In this document: piece by piece, positions 37,431 through 46,483 of the stretch
How the letters are laid out: each line of letters starts with the position of its first letter
Numbering within the stretch: the first letter of the stretch is position 1
Program-made: the position numbers and the translations under genes
The notes under the pieces: generated by a model
Told to the model about the DNA's origin: nothing
Databases searched by the model: none
Seen by the model: only the letters and a program-made list of their open reading frames with translations
Origin: Chlorops oryzae
Taxonomy: Eukaryota; Arthropoda; Insecta; Diptera; Chloropidae
Assembly (NCBI GenBank): GCA_020466095.1
Contig: CM035808.1
Location: 23,822,296 to 23,886,295, forward strand
Direction of reading: 5' to 3'
Length of the DNA stretch: 64,000 bases

Positions 37431-38567
37431 TTAGGGATTCGCTTTTGATAAATTCATGAATTCAGCGCAAATTTCATCGTTGATTTCTTCAACTCCAGGA
37501 ATATTGGACAGCACCCAGGTATCATCTGTGCTGTTAAGGTTTTCACAACATACAGGGCATGTTTTATTATTAACATTCCTGAAATCAATTCCATAATTAT
37601 TTATACATAATGAATATTTTAAAAAATTTGCGAAACGAACCATTGTTCAATACATGGTGTACAAAAACTGTGCGTGCATGGTAGGATAACTTCCGTTTTT
37701 CGGTCCAAACAGATTGAACATTCATCAAGGTGGTCTGCATGAGAGCATGGGCTACTCGAACCGCTTGTACTTTCCGTTGAACTGCTGCCAACGAGCTCCT
37801 TAACTTGATCCATAAATATGGAAGCTGTTATCGGACTGTTTAGAGCAGCTGCTCCACAATCGTTCAAAGACGATTGAGAACTCCGACGTGAGAGCTGAAA
37901 CATAAAAATAAATGGGCATCTCGAATCAAATTTACTTTAAGGCAAGTCCATCAAGTCATCAATAATTATCTCTTCAAACTTATTCCATTCAATAGTTTTT
38001 TTCTTATTTAATAGAGATTACGAATTTGATTGAATCATGAGGCTTTCATAGTGCTCGTCTCTCACAAATTTTTTTTTTTTTGCGAATATAATTGAAGCCT
38101 AACATCGAAAGATATTTCACAACGTCTATTCGAATTACAAATTATTTCTTTTCAAAACTAAATCCACAGGAATTTGCAGAGTTAAATCTTTTTTTTTAGG
38201 AATTTATGTATACGTATTCAATACACTTTGGCAGTCTTTGAAAAAATCAATGACTTTTAATGAAGTTGAAAAAATGAATTCATTTGCCTACCTTTTGATT
38301 TTCACTCGATACCAGGCTCTCGAGATGGGCTTGGAATGTTTTGAATACGCACAGAAATTGCGTATATATATATATATATACTTATGTCAACTTCATGAAG
38401 AAAAGGCAACTAAACGTCAACATCACCTTGCTCATTCGCAAAGATCTCATTTGCGCCGGACGCATGGTGTCCTCCTGAAGAGTACATGTATTCATTTCCA
38501 AGATCAACGAATCCACCGCTGGTGGTGGAATCCTGATAAGAAAATCTTTGTTCCGATTTTCCATCGG
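37431..38567 (-). CDS. RNF141-like RING finger gene, 5' end missing
   Basis: Exons on the minus strand: 38567-38427, 38380-38292, 37894-37641 and 37578-37431. All four are phase-compatible. The last two encode a C3HC4 RING (CSICLDRKTEVILPCTHSFC, then CIEQW and NKTCPVCCENL). They end with a tail like that of RNF141/ZNF230 (TWVLSNIPGVEEI). The upstream exon QFLCVFKTFQAHLESL also resembles that family. RING proteins of this type are E3 ubiquitin ligases. Oddities: the second exon begins within a (TA)n run that would encode VYIYIY, its acceptor is weak, and no exon with the family's N-terminal ~100 residues or a convincing start was found upstream. The gene lies wholly in the 9.4-kb insert, so it may be a 5'-truncated duplicate rather than the working locus. 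Confidence 0.6.
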
Positions 38568-39183
38568 CTAATTTTTGGCTATCAACATCATAGCATTAAT
38601 GGAAATAGCAGCAGCAGCAGCAGTAGTACTGAAGTTTTCTATGGCTAATGGATAGCCCCAATTTGGTGTTAATTTAGCGGACGGATACGGATTCGGATGG
38701 ATTCAAATTATTTTGACCTCAATAGCATTCGCAACGACATCACTATGGATTCAGATATTTTTGCCTATTGGAATTCGTTCTATGCTCGAGTGAATAAGTT
38801 TCAGATAAGTAATATAATTTTTTGTTTTACGACCGTTCTTAGCTTGTGGTACCTTTCTCGTTTTTTTTAGGTCGATTTCCTGCTTTTGTCCACTTCTCTA
38901 CTTTTCATCCGCTATATCTAGTGGGTGATGGCAATTTTATTGAAAAATTGGTCTGGCTATCAAATTATTTTTACCCTGGAAACAACAAAAACAACACCTA
39001 CAACGTTACAAATGCTACCTGCGCAATGCAACGCTTAATCCTAGAATATCCTTCAAAAGTAAAACGATTTTCAAGGATAACTGCGCACACTTTATCTTCT
39101 CCTTTATCGAAATTGTCACTTATTTGCATACTTACAGGCTATATTTGTGCATTTAAAGCAATCTTATTGATATTTTTACCTCG
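38568..39183. other. Spacer between RING and IntS11 fragments
   Basis: Includes a short CAG run near 38608-38625. Plus-strand open frames here (38703-38810, 38846-39202) look mildly protein-like, with possible glycosylation sites and a hydrophobic segment. They do not splice together in phase, and I do not accept them as a gene. Confidence 0.35.
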
Positions 39184-39717
39184 TTATGGGCTGATTTGGT
39201 GATTTGTCCACGTTATGAACATTTTATAATATGTATTGGCCTTTTCGGTTAGACCAACTGCAAAGTATATTGGATACTTTAGATTCAACCGATTCCAATA
39301 CGTTTCGAGCAATATACAAAGCTCTTGTGCACGCCCCAAACCGAACACCGGAATGAGTACTTTCCCGCCTTTGGCCACACATTCGTGCACCTTCTTTAAG
39401 AAATCACGTTCTCCACACCTCTTGGAATCACGAATCGTCGTGGCATAAGTGCTGCGCAATAATATAAAAGAACAATTAAAAGAAATGTTTATTTAATTCT
39501 ACATACTCCCAATCATCTACCTTTCGGATATAAGTAAGTCAGGCCTGGACTTGTCAATCCACGCAGCTCCCAAGTGTCGATCTGGAGTCATATTATAATC
39601 ACCAGTATAGACAACCGATTGATTCCCGACGAGTATGTGCAGTGTGACCGCAATAACCTTCTTCATGCAATCCTTAATCATTTGTGTTGTAAAGAAGTTT
39701 GATTTTCCCAGCTTCCT
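39184..39717 (-). pseudogene. IntS11 (Integrator endonuclease subunit) fragment with internal deletion
   Basis: Two exons, 39717-39521 and 39451-39184, with the intervening intron kept (GTAGAT donor, GCGCAG acceptor). This is therefore a DNA-level copy and not a processed one. Text matches the metallo-beta-lactamase/beta-CASP core of Integrator subunit 11: [66 protein letters not shown] and [14 protein letters not shown]. Compared with the family, about 35 residues between KKVIAV and the VGNQSVVY block are missing, including the AGHVLGA metal-ligand motif. The reading stops soon after ITWTN. It cannot encode a working nuclease and is best seen as a captured gene piece. Confidence 0.85.
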
Positions 39718-39771
39718 CTGCATTCCAAGCATTAATGTTAAATCTGTCAGTAAACTCAGAAGCGTTAAACT

Positions 39772-39958
39772 CAGACAGACAGACAAAAAAACAGAAAGAT
39801 GGACAGACAGACAGACAGACAAAAAAACAGAAAGACGGACAGACAGACAGACAAAAAAACAGAAAGATGGACAGACAGACAGACAGACAGACAGACAAAA
39901 AAACAGAAAGACGGACAGACAGACAAAAAAACAGACAGACGGACGGACAGACAGACGG
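39772..39958. repeat. Compound ACAG/ACGG microsatellite with A7 spacers
   Basis: (ACAG)n blocks alternate with AAAAAAACAGAAAG and GATGGAC/GACGGAC, giving a higher-order unit of about 40-60 bp repeated four to five times. Frames over it on both strands are artefacts (Cys/Leu/Ser-rich or Asp/Arg/Gln/Thr-rich). Confidence 0.9.
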
Positions 39959-39981
39959 AATGTTTGTATTGCCTAATAACT

Positions 39982-41385
39982 TCAATACATACTTGTATTA
40001 TGCAAAGCGTCAATTATATTTTTAAGAACATGCGTAGCACATTCTACGCGGTTTTCTTTTTTTGGAATTAATTTAGAGAACGATTCTAGTTTTTTCTGGG
40101 TTTGCAAACTAAAATCGAGTACGTGTAGAAGTGGATTTTTTTGGAATATTTCCTTAATTTGTGCAATATAAATTTTGCAGGAATGCACTGTGAAATTATT
40201 TCTATTATTCGCGTAATTTGTGCCGTAATGTATCAAGTCATAAAATGGTTGTAAATCGCGTTTTAATGTATTTCTAGTGCAATATGAAAATTTACTTAAT
40301 TTGTCGATCTTATGTATGTCAAGTACTATTGGTATGGTGAGTTCACCCAGAGTAATAAAAAAATCGGCCCCTAGTTCCTCAATATCTACCTGATTCCACT
40401 GACTGAAATCGAGACAAACTCGTAAAATACTGAAACCTAGCGATATAGCTTGAATTACTGCTACTTTTATGAAATTTTGTTTAAAAAGTTTGAATTCCAT
40501 TAAGGGAAGGAAAACTTCAATAAAAATTAAAAATATTTCATCCGTGAATATATTTTTTGCTGCGGCAAATGCGAAACTAAGGGTCGGTGTCCCGAATTGG
40601 CCAATTAGTAATACAAAATTGTTAAACTTCCTAAGAAATAATGATCGAGGAGTGCTGCAAAATGCTGCAATTTCTGAATTTGTTTTTAATACTAAGTCTT
40701 GAAACTGTTGCGATTTAAATATTTCAAAACCGCAAGTTATTTCAAAATCCAAGTTATGAAAAGTAATATTTTCATTTCTAATTTGTCGTGCTGCTTCATT
40801 TTTTTCAACCCCTTTGGGAAAAAATGAATGTATGTGTTTTCTATCTAACTCCCTCAAAATGTTTTCTTTTCGTTCTGCATACTTTTTTAATTCAACTAAA
40901 TCAAATGGTTGGGATTTCCTATCTGCGGACGATGGATTATCAAGGAGCGTGGACGATGGATTATCAAGGAGCGTGGACGATGGATTATCAAGGAGCGTGG
41001 ACGATGGATTATTAAGGAGCGTGGACGATGGATTATCAAGGAGCGTGGACGATGGATTATTAAGGAGCGTGGACGATGGATTATCAAGGAGCGTGGACGA
41101 TGTCAAAACAGGGAGCGCCGACGATGTCTTGGCTGGAGGAGACTGGTGGTTTTTTTTGTGGTTAGTAGTATTGAGATGTTGATGAAGATTTCCAATATTC
41201 GAAAATTTTTTTTTGCAGCTACGGCAAACTATTGGATTTGCGTGTGTTTTGTAATGCTTTATAGCATGCCGAAATGTGGCGAATTCCTTATCGCAAGATT
41301 TATCCATGCAGGCATGTCTTTTTGCCATTTTTGCGAAACCACGAAACGAAACTAGTGATGCACGATATTCATCGATATTTTTCAT
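39982..41385 (-). CDS. Zinc-finger protein with minisatellite-encoded repeats, unknown family
   Basis: An uninterrupted 467-codon frame, long for DNA this AT-rich. Two C2H2-like fingers sit near residues 25-80 (CMDKSCDKEF...HYKTH and CRSCKKKFSNIGNLHQH). Eight copies of an 8-residue STLLDNPS-type repeat come next (about 90-160). A charged helical stretch starts KKYAERKENILRELDRKHIH, and about 270 residues without a recognisable domain end at NTSMY. A second start at MAKRHACMDKSC (about residue 20) is equally possible. No introns are visible. It lies inside the 9.4-kb insert, between an ACAG microsatellite and a MITE. It could be a lineage-specific gene or a transposon-carried protein. I cannot assign a function. 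Confidence 0.55.
   Translation of the reverse strand: MKNIDEYRASLVSFRGFAKMAKRHACMDKSCDKEFATFRHAIKHYKTHANPIVCRSCKKKFSNIGNLHQHLNTTNHKKNHQSPPAKTSSALPVLTSSTLLDNPSSTLLNNPSSTLLDNPSSTLLNNPSSTLLDNPSSTLLDNPSSTLLDNPSSADRKSQPFDLVELKKYAERKENILRELDRKHIHSFFPKGVEKNEAARQIRNENITFHNLDFEITCGFEIFKSQQFQDLVLKTNSEIAAFCSTPRSLFLRKFNNFVLLIGQFGTPTLSFAFAAAKNIFTDEIFLIFIEVFLPLMEFKLFKQNFIKVAVIQAISLGFSILRVCLDFSQWNQVDIEELGADFFITLGELTIPIVLDIHKIDKLSKFSYCTRNTLKRDLQPFYDLIHYGTNYANNRNNFTVHSCKIYIAQIKEIFQKNPLLHVLDFSLQTQKKLESFSKLIPKKENRVECATHVLKNIIDALHNTSMY
40925..41105. repeat. 24-bp minisatellite in the zinc-finger ORF
   Basis: Seven to eight nearly perfect units of GACGATGGATTATCAAGGAG plus CGTG. Variant units have ATTA instead of ATCA. 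The unit length is a multiple of three, so expansion or loss keeps the frame and changes only the number of eight-residue repeats. Confidence 0.95.
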
Positions 41386-41437
41386 ATCGATGTTTTTTTC
41401 TTTGATATTCGATATTTTTCATCGATGTTTACAACAT

Positions 41438-42421
41438 TGAGGCCTTTTACATTAGTCAATAGTTGACCGTCAATTCTCATTGAGGCCTTTTACATTAGTC
41501 AATAGTTGACCGTCAATTCTCATTTTCAGTACAAAACGATAACATATCGTTATCGAAAAGTTGAGCGTTTTTTGGTTGCACGTACTCGCTCAATCCGTCT
41601 TTGCTCTCTTTCGTTTATCGAACTTATCGATGGCTGGGAACAAATTTCTGTCATTTATTTTATTCGTTTTCGTTGTTCGTGGAGACAGCATCGCATGCTA
41701 TTATATGTTTTTACTTATTTTTCTTGATCAATATTTTAGGATCTTACATTCTTGTATGTACCGAAAACTATAAATTGAAGACTAATTTTTATGTTATAAG
41801 ATATGAAGAAAAATGTGATGAATATAATTAAAATTTAAGGCGAAACTCCATAAACGATGGCAATGACGGATGTTGCGGTATACGCGGCAAAGATGAAAAC
41901 ATTTGTGCTGCTTCCATTGAATCAATGTATTGAAATGTATTTAAATGGAAGCAGCTACATTTCTATCGCCTGAAATGTTTCGTCGATTCTGGAGTTTCGC
42001 CTTTATTCTTTTGACAATATGAAAATCACCTAGATAGTTTACTCCTACAAATCGTTAATAGAATTTATTTTCAAACAGAACAATTTAACAGCTACTCACT
42101 AAAAATTGTCTTTTTCAAAAAGCATTTTTAATTCAAGCATTTTGAAATACTCCTTTGCATCAATAATTAAATTCATTTAAACAAAACAGGTAGTGCTGTA
42201 TTTATGCTTCTGCTATCAACCCTTAATCAGAGATACATATTTTAATTCGCTTGAATTTTATAAAATATCACCCCTGTGTTGAAGAGGAAAATGTCATATA
42301 AGGCAAACGAAGTAAGAATTGACGATCAATTCTTTCGAGTAAGTGTAAAAGCGAATGCAACTCCAAAAGGGAATATCGATAGGAATTGACGATCAACTAT
42401 TGACTAATGTAAAAGGCCTCA
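41438..42421. mobile_element. Inverted-repeat element with a doubled left terminus
   Basis: The left end TGAGGCCTTTTACATTAGTC... occurs twice in tandem (41438-41480 and 41481-41523). The right end is its inverted copy, finishing GGCCTCA at 42421. The interior has no transposase. It looks like a ~0.94-0.98-kb MITE whose left TIR was duplicated. Confidence 0.75.
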
Positions 42422-42756
42422 TTGATATATCATCATATCGATAAGAAAAAGCACGATATCAGAAAATTGAATAACATTGTATAGGAGATGTTAATGAGTC
42501 AAATAATTATCAAACTTCAGCCTTTATGCCTAGTTTCCAATAGGGCAGGAAGTCCTGCCCCGCCCTGTATAATACAAAATTAATAAAAACTCAATACAAC
42601 TTAGACGATCATAAGATGTGTTATTTATATTTCTAAAAATGTTAGAACAACAATTTTCGCTGGCGAGGGACTAGTGGCGGAAACAAAAAGCTTTCTTATT
42701 AAATACCAGCGCGTCTCAAGCCACCAACAATTGTTTTCCAATCCAATTGTCTTATA

Positions 42757-43171
42757 GGCCCAGTTTAGACTAGGCAAATTTTTAATTGAAGAGTTGTCCT
42801 ATTTTTCGGCGGAATCGATTGTCGCCTTCTCGCCAATAAATGAGGCCTTCTAAACTACGCATTTTTAGTTGCGGAACTCATATCGAATTCTCTTTTGGAG
42901 TTGCCTTCGTGTCTACATTGGGCCAGAAACTCGAGTTGCGCGATCGTAAACTACAACCCCGACGCCACTTACACGTTTGAAAGTAAGAAAGAGATGCAAA
43001 AAGCGTATCGCCTGTACGAGCAACAGAAATCGCGACAGAAATTTTTCCCTTACCTTCCCCGTACCTCATCTCTCCCACAAACTCGCGAGTTGCGCAACTA
43101 AAATTGCCTAGTGTAGAAGGCCTCAATAGAGCAACAATTCAATGAAGAATTTGCCTAGTCTAAGCCGGACC
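42757..43171. mobile_element. Nested pair of inverted-repeat elements (one inside the other)
   Basis: Outer ends GGCCCAGTTTAGACTAGGCA and, inverted, GGTCCGGCTTAGACTAGGCA, flanked by ATA on both sides. Inside, 42841-43125 has its own inverted ends, TGAGGCCTTCTAAACTACGC and TGAGGCCTTCTACACTAGGC. Inner and outer termini share the ACTAGGCAA...TTTTAGTTG theme, so the two belong to related families. Confidence 0.7.
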
Positions 43172-44182
43172 ATAAAATAATATCGATATCGGCATATCGG
43201 AGCTATTTATTTCGATTTTTTTGCGTATCGATGTTTCGAAGAACGATTCCATCGATACGCAAATATCGATACTTTTCCGGAATATCGGGCATCACTAAAC
43301 GAAACCACGAAACCAAAAATAATGAATGCCGCACTGACGCCGCACAAAAATCAATGAAATTATAAAATAATAAAATGATAAAATTATGATTATAATGTCA
43401 AAATTAATGAAATAAAATCAATGAAATTATAAAATAATAAAATTATAAAATGATGAAAATTTGGCAAACCCAAGCAGCAAAATAGAGCGATTCGACCAGC
43501 AGCAAGATATTTTGTTGCATGCTTCGACTTCAAAGTTTGATTTTCGGACTTCATAGTCGGTTTGACTTTAAAGTCGAAATAGGTCAAAGTAGGTCGAGCT
43601 CCGCCATGTTTTTCGAATGGCAAATTGAGAATTATTCTTCTGCATATGTTTTTTCTTTAAGAAAAACAATTTTTTTCAAGCAATATTTATTTAATTTCCA
43701 TCAATGAGAAAGCCCCTTAAAAATGAAGAAGTAGAAGGAACACTTTCACAAAAAATCTCAGCGGGCATATGTTTTTGGGACTTATTAAGCGCAAAATAAT
43801 TTTTAATGAAGTCCATATTTTATTTATTATTTATTTCTTAAAACACACAAAGAAGAAAATCTCTCGTTCATTTCTGCTTTCGAGTAATACGAATGACTGA
43901 GTAAGATATTATGTATTTATATCTTTCTCTGTTACTCTCTCTCTCACTTTTTTCGTTTCCTTTTACGTTCTCTTTCGTTTTACTCATAAGTCCAATTAGG
44001 TCGAAAATTGGTCATTGCGACTTCTTTTCGACTAATATTAGGTAAACGGACTTCTTTTCGCCCTGACTTTGAAGTCGAAATGCCCTATTATGACCTATTA
44101 TTACCGCCAATCGACTTCCAATCTATTCCCCACTTACGTCGACTCGACGTCGAATCGACGTAATTTCGACCTATTTAGGTTA
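43172..44182. other. Repeat-rich non-coding stretch
   Basis: Contains ATCGATA-rich inverted motifs near 43180-43290 and an AAATTATAAAATAATAAAAT tandem run at 43355-43460. GTCGAA/TTCGAC short motifs recur at 43525-43600 and 44000-44170. No gene seen. Confidence 0.45.
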
Positions 44183-44641
44183 GTCGGCTTCTACATTGAA
44201 CGATTATCGACGCGATTTTCACAACGATTTTTTCAAATTCCCTTTTGAAATTGTCTTCTGTCGGTGTTCGCTTCTACACTACACGATTTGCAAGCAACCG
44301 ATTTATACTTTGTTGTGTTTTTATTATGACATTCGTTTATTGGATTTATTCGAATTAAGTAAGTAAGTAATAAAATAAGTGGTTGTGACGCATTTTAAAA
44401 TATATAAATTAAATTAGAATGGATTCAGACACTTCATAAAAAATTATTCGAACAATTCTTTGAAACTGTTTTCCGTTCTACGAACGGCGGGAAAGGCAAC
44501 TGTCAAAAATCGGCATAGAAATCGACGACATGGCTAGTACAAACGATTTTGACCGCTTCACTTTCGTCTCTCCTCCCTTGCCAACAAACGCAAAAATCAG
44601 TGAGTGCTGTTGGCCGACAATCGTCCAATGTAAAAGTAGAC
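44183..44641. mobile_element. PIF/Harbinger-like MITE, 459 bp
   Basis: Left terminus GTCGGCTTCTACATTGAACG and right terminus inverted GTCTACTTTTACATTGGACG. Target duplication TTA at 44180-44182 and 44642-44644. No ORF of its own. Confidence 0.75.
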
Positions 44642-45428
44642 TTACATTTAAATTTTTATTCGACAGCAAATCGAACGAACGAACGAAGAATTTGAATTTA
44701 CGCGAATTCAAAAATAAATTAAATTAAAACGATCTTCGAACAGCAAATAATTATTATCTATGTTTATAGCTATAAACAATATTTTTAACACTTTGAGCTT
44801 TATAATTTCGCAATGCGGAAATCTCGACAACGCGGCAACGAAACTTTGAAAGCGGAAAGGCGAATAACGGCTGGATGGCAGTGTTGCAAATCAAATTTCA
44901 AATTTCCCGCGGAAACCAAAGCATTTTAATCACTTCCGTTAACTTGCCATATTGGATATTTGCATTAGTAGCCATTATGAGCCACATATTTCGGTCATAT
45001 TCGACGCATGAGTGCTCTTCTTTAGCGGTTTTGAAGAACAAAAGGAAAATTTCACGCAAAGATTTTTAATATTATATAAAAACCATATTCTAGTCGAAAA
45101 AAATTAGTTTTAACAAAAAATATTTGACAAACACTTATACATGTATATGAGTTACACCAAACATTTTGGTACATGTTACAAGATTTGAACAGATTTGTTA
45201 GACCGGACCCGGAATTTCTCGGGGGCGTGCTACGTTTTTGATGTTGCCATAAGAATGCATGCAACGGGGGCCTACTTCAACTCAACAAGCATAGTTGTTG
45301 TAGAGTCCCACATATAGTAATATATGGTGATTACCTAAGTGAAAAACACTCATTTTGGTGCCTAGCCAAGACCGCTGTGAAAAGCGCCAAAATGTAAAAG
45401 ACTTCTAATAGATTTTTTTATATGACAT
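44642..45428. other. Non-coding stretch
   Basis: AT-rich DNA with no convincing ORF, repeat or RNA gene. It is part of the 9.4-kb insert. Confidence 0.4.
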
Positions 45429-45810
45429 TTATTTTAAAATAGTGGCAGTGCACAACGGGCACCACCACGAACCCTTTGGAATATTTTCTTTTGTAAGCCC
45501 CATGCATTCTTGGTGGAACCACTGAATGGGGCAATATTTTTCCGCACATTGGATGTAGTCATCCTTTGTTTCATCGTCCGTCTACAAATACAAATACTAA
45601 TGAAAAGACCTGAAAAGACAACTTTACACGCTTACTTACTATATTGCAAAAGCAATAGCTGCCAAAAACTATTTCGCGCATGCTGCGCATGCCCATGGTG
45701 TTTTTGCATTCCAGTAGCACCTTCAGGGACCGAGCTGCCTGCAAAACATTCAAGAGGTCTTCTTCTTTTTCTTCCTCGACATGTTCGTTTGCACGAAGGT
45801 AGCGCGTCAA
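45429..45810 (-). pseudogene. PHD-finger gene fragment, cut at the insertion breakpoint
   Basis: Two phase-matched exons. 45810-45640 reads RYLRANEHVEEEKEEDLLNV and ends GSYCFCNI. 45581-45429 reads DETKDDYIQCAEKYCPIQWF, then HQECMGL and a terminal WWCPLC, ending TATILK-stop. Spliced together they make a C4-H-C3 PHD finger resembling the C-terminal finger of ING-type proteins, which read histone H3 tails. The upstream coding part stops at the junction with the duplicated Nmd3/MED8 segment at 45812, so the 5' half of the gene is absent here. The finger itself keeps all ligands. Whether it is transcribed is unknown. Confidence 0.65.
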
Positions 45811-45811
45811 A

Positions 45812-45930
45812 ATATTTGATGGATTCGGCTAGATTGCTATACCACATTCACAGCATAGTATCATGGCGCTTTGCGACTGTGCTGATATTGTGGAATTGCT
45901 CATCTCTGCATCGTTGCTCACGCCCTCCAT
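45812..45930 (-). pseudogene. Nmd3 N-terminal fragment
   Basis: About 39 codons of Nmd3, starting MEGVSNDAEMSNSTI. It carries an in-frame TAG where the working copy has GAG (IAIEPN) and breaks off into the PHD fragment. Confidence 0.88.
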
Positions 45931-46483
45931 CTCTCAAGATAAGTTCTCGATCCAAGTGTTTAAGGAGGAACTCTACTTATTTCATCAAAACACGTGTTAA
46001 CTGTCTAAAGACATTTAGTGCTGTATGAAATGAAAATAAGCTACCGGGTACTTTGTAAGATACGCTACTTTTTATTTATTATATATTTTTTCTATTGTAC
46101 ATTCTACGAATATATGTTATGATTAGAACGTTTTAAATGAAAGTAAATATTATTAGTTTTGAATTTTAAATACAATCTGGTTTAGTAAAAGTTTTTCTTG
46201 AATTGCTGAAATCGTTAAATTTATAAATTTTCATTCAAATCCAATACGATTACTTGGTGCGGGAACAGTATCGAATGTCAAATTATTTTCGACAGACTCA
46301 ATGAGTTTACATTTTTCGTGAGGGTTTGTTTACTGAAAAGATAAATAAAATATCAAAATGCAGCGAGAGGAAAAACAATTGGAAATGACGCTGGATGCAG
46401 TGTTAAATCGTTTGAACGATCTTAAAATAGCAATAGGAGCAATGATCCATAAGCTGGAAACAGAATACGAATATATAAATTGG
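45812..46483 (+). repeat. Duplicated Nmd3-MED8 promoter segment, right copy (empty MITE site)
   Basis: Direct repeat of 35085-36420 minus the MITE. This copy drives the intact MED8 gene. Its Nmd3 end (45812-45930) is a dead fragment. Confidence 0.9.

Noticed and set aside
38703..39202. Possible plus-strand membrane or secreted protein (two open stretches with N-glycosylation-like sites and a hydrophobic segment)
   Set aside because: No donor/acceptor pair joins the two stretches in phase, there is no recognisable domain, and the second overlaps the IntS11 fragment on the other strand.
39635..40071. Several ORFs rich in Asp/Arg/Gln/Thr or Cys/Leu/Ser
   Set aside because: They are translations of the ACAG microsatellite in different frames.
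40788..41355. Plus-strand and minus-strand ORFs with repeated WIIKERGR, DDGLSRSV and IIHRPRSL units
   Set aside because: Other-frame shadows of the 24-bp minisatellite. Only the minus-strand 467-codon frame continues far beyond the repeat on both sides.
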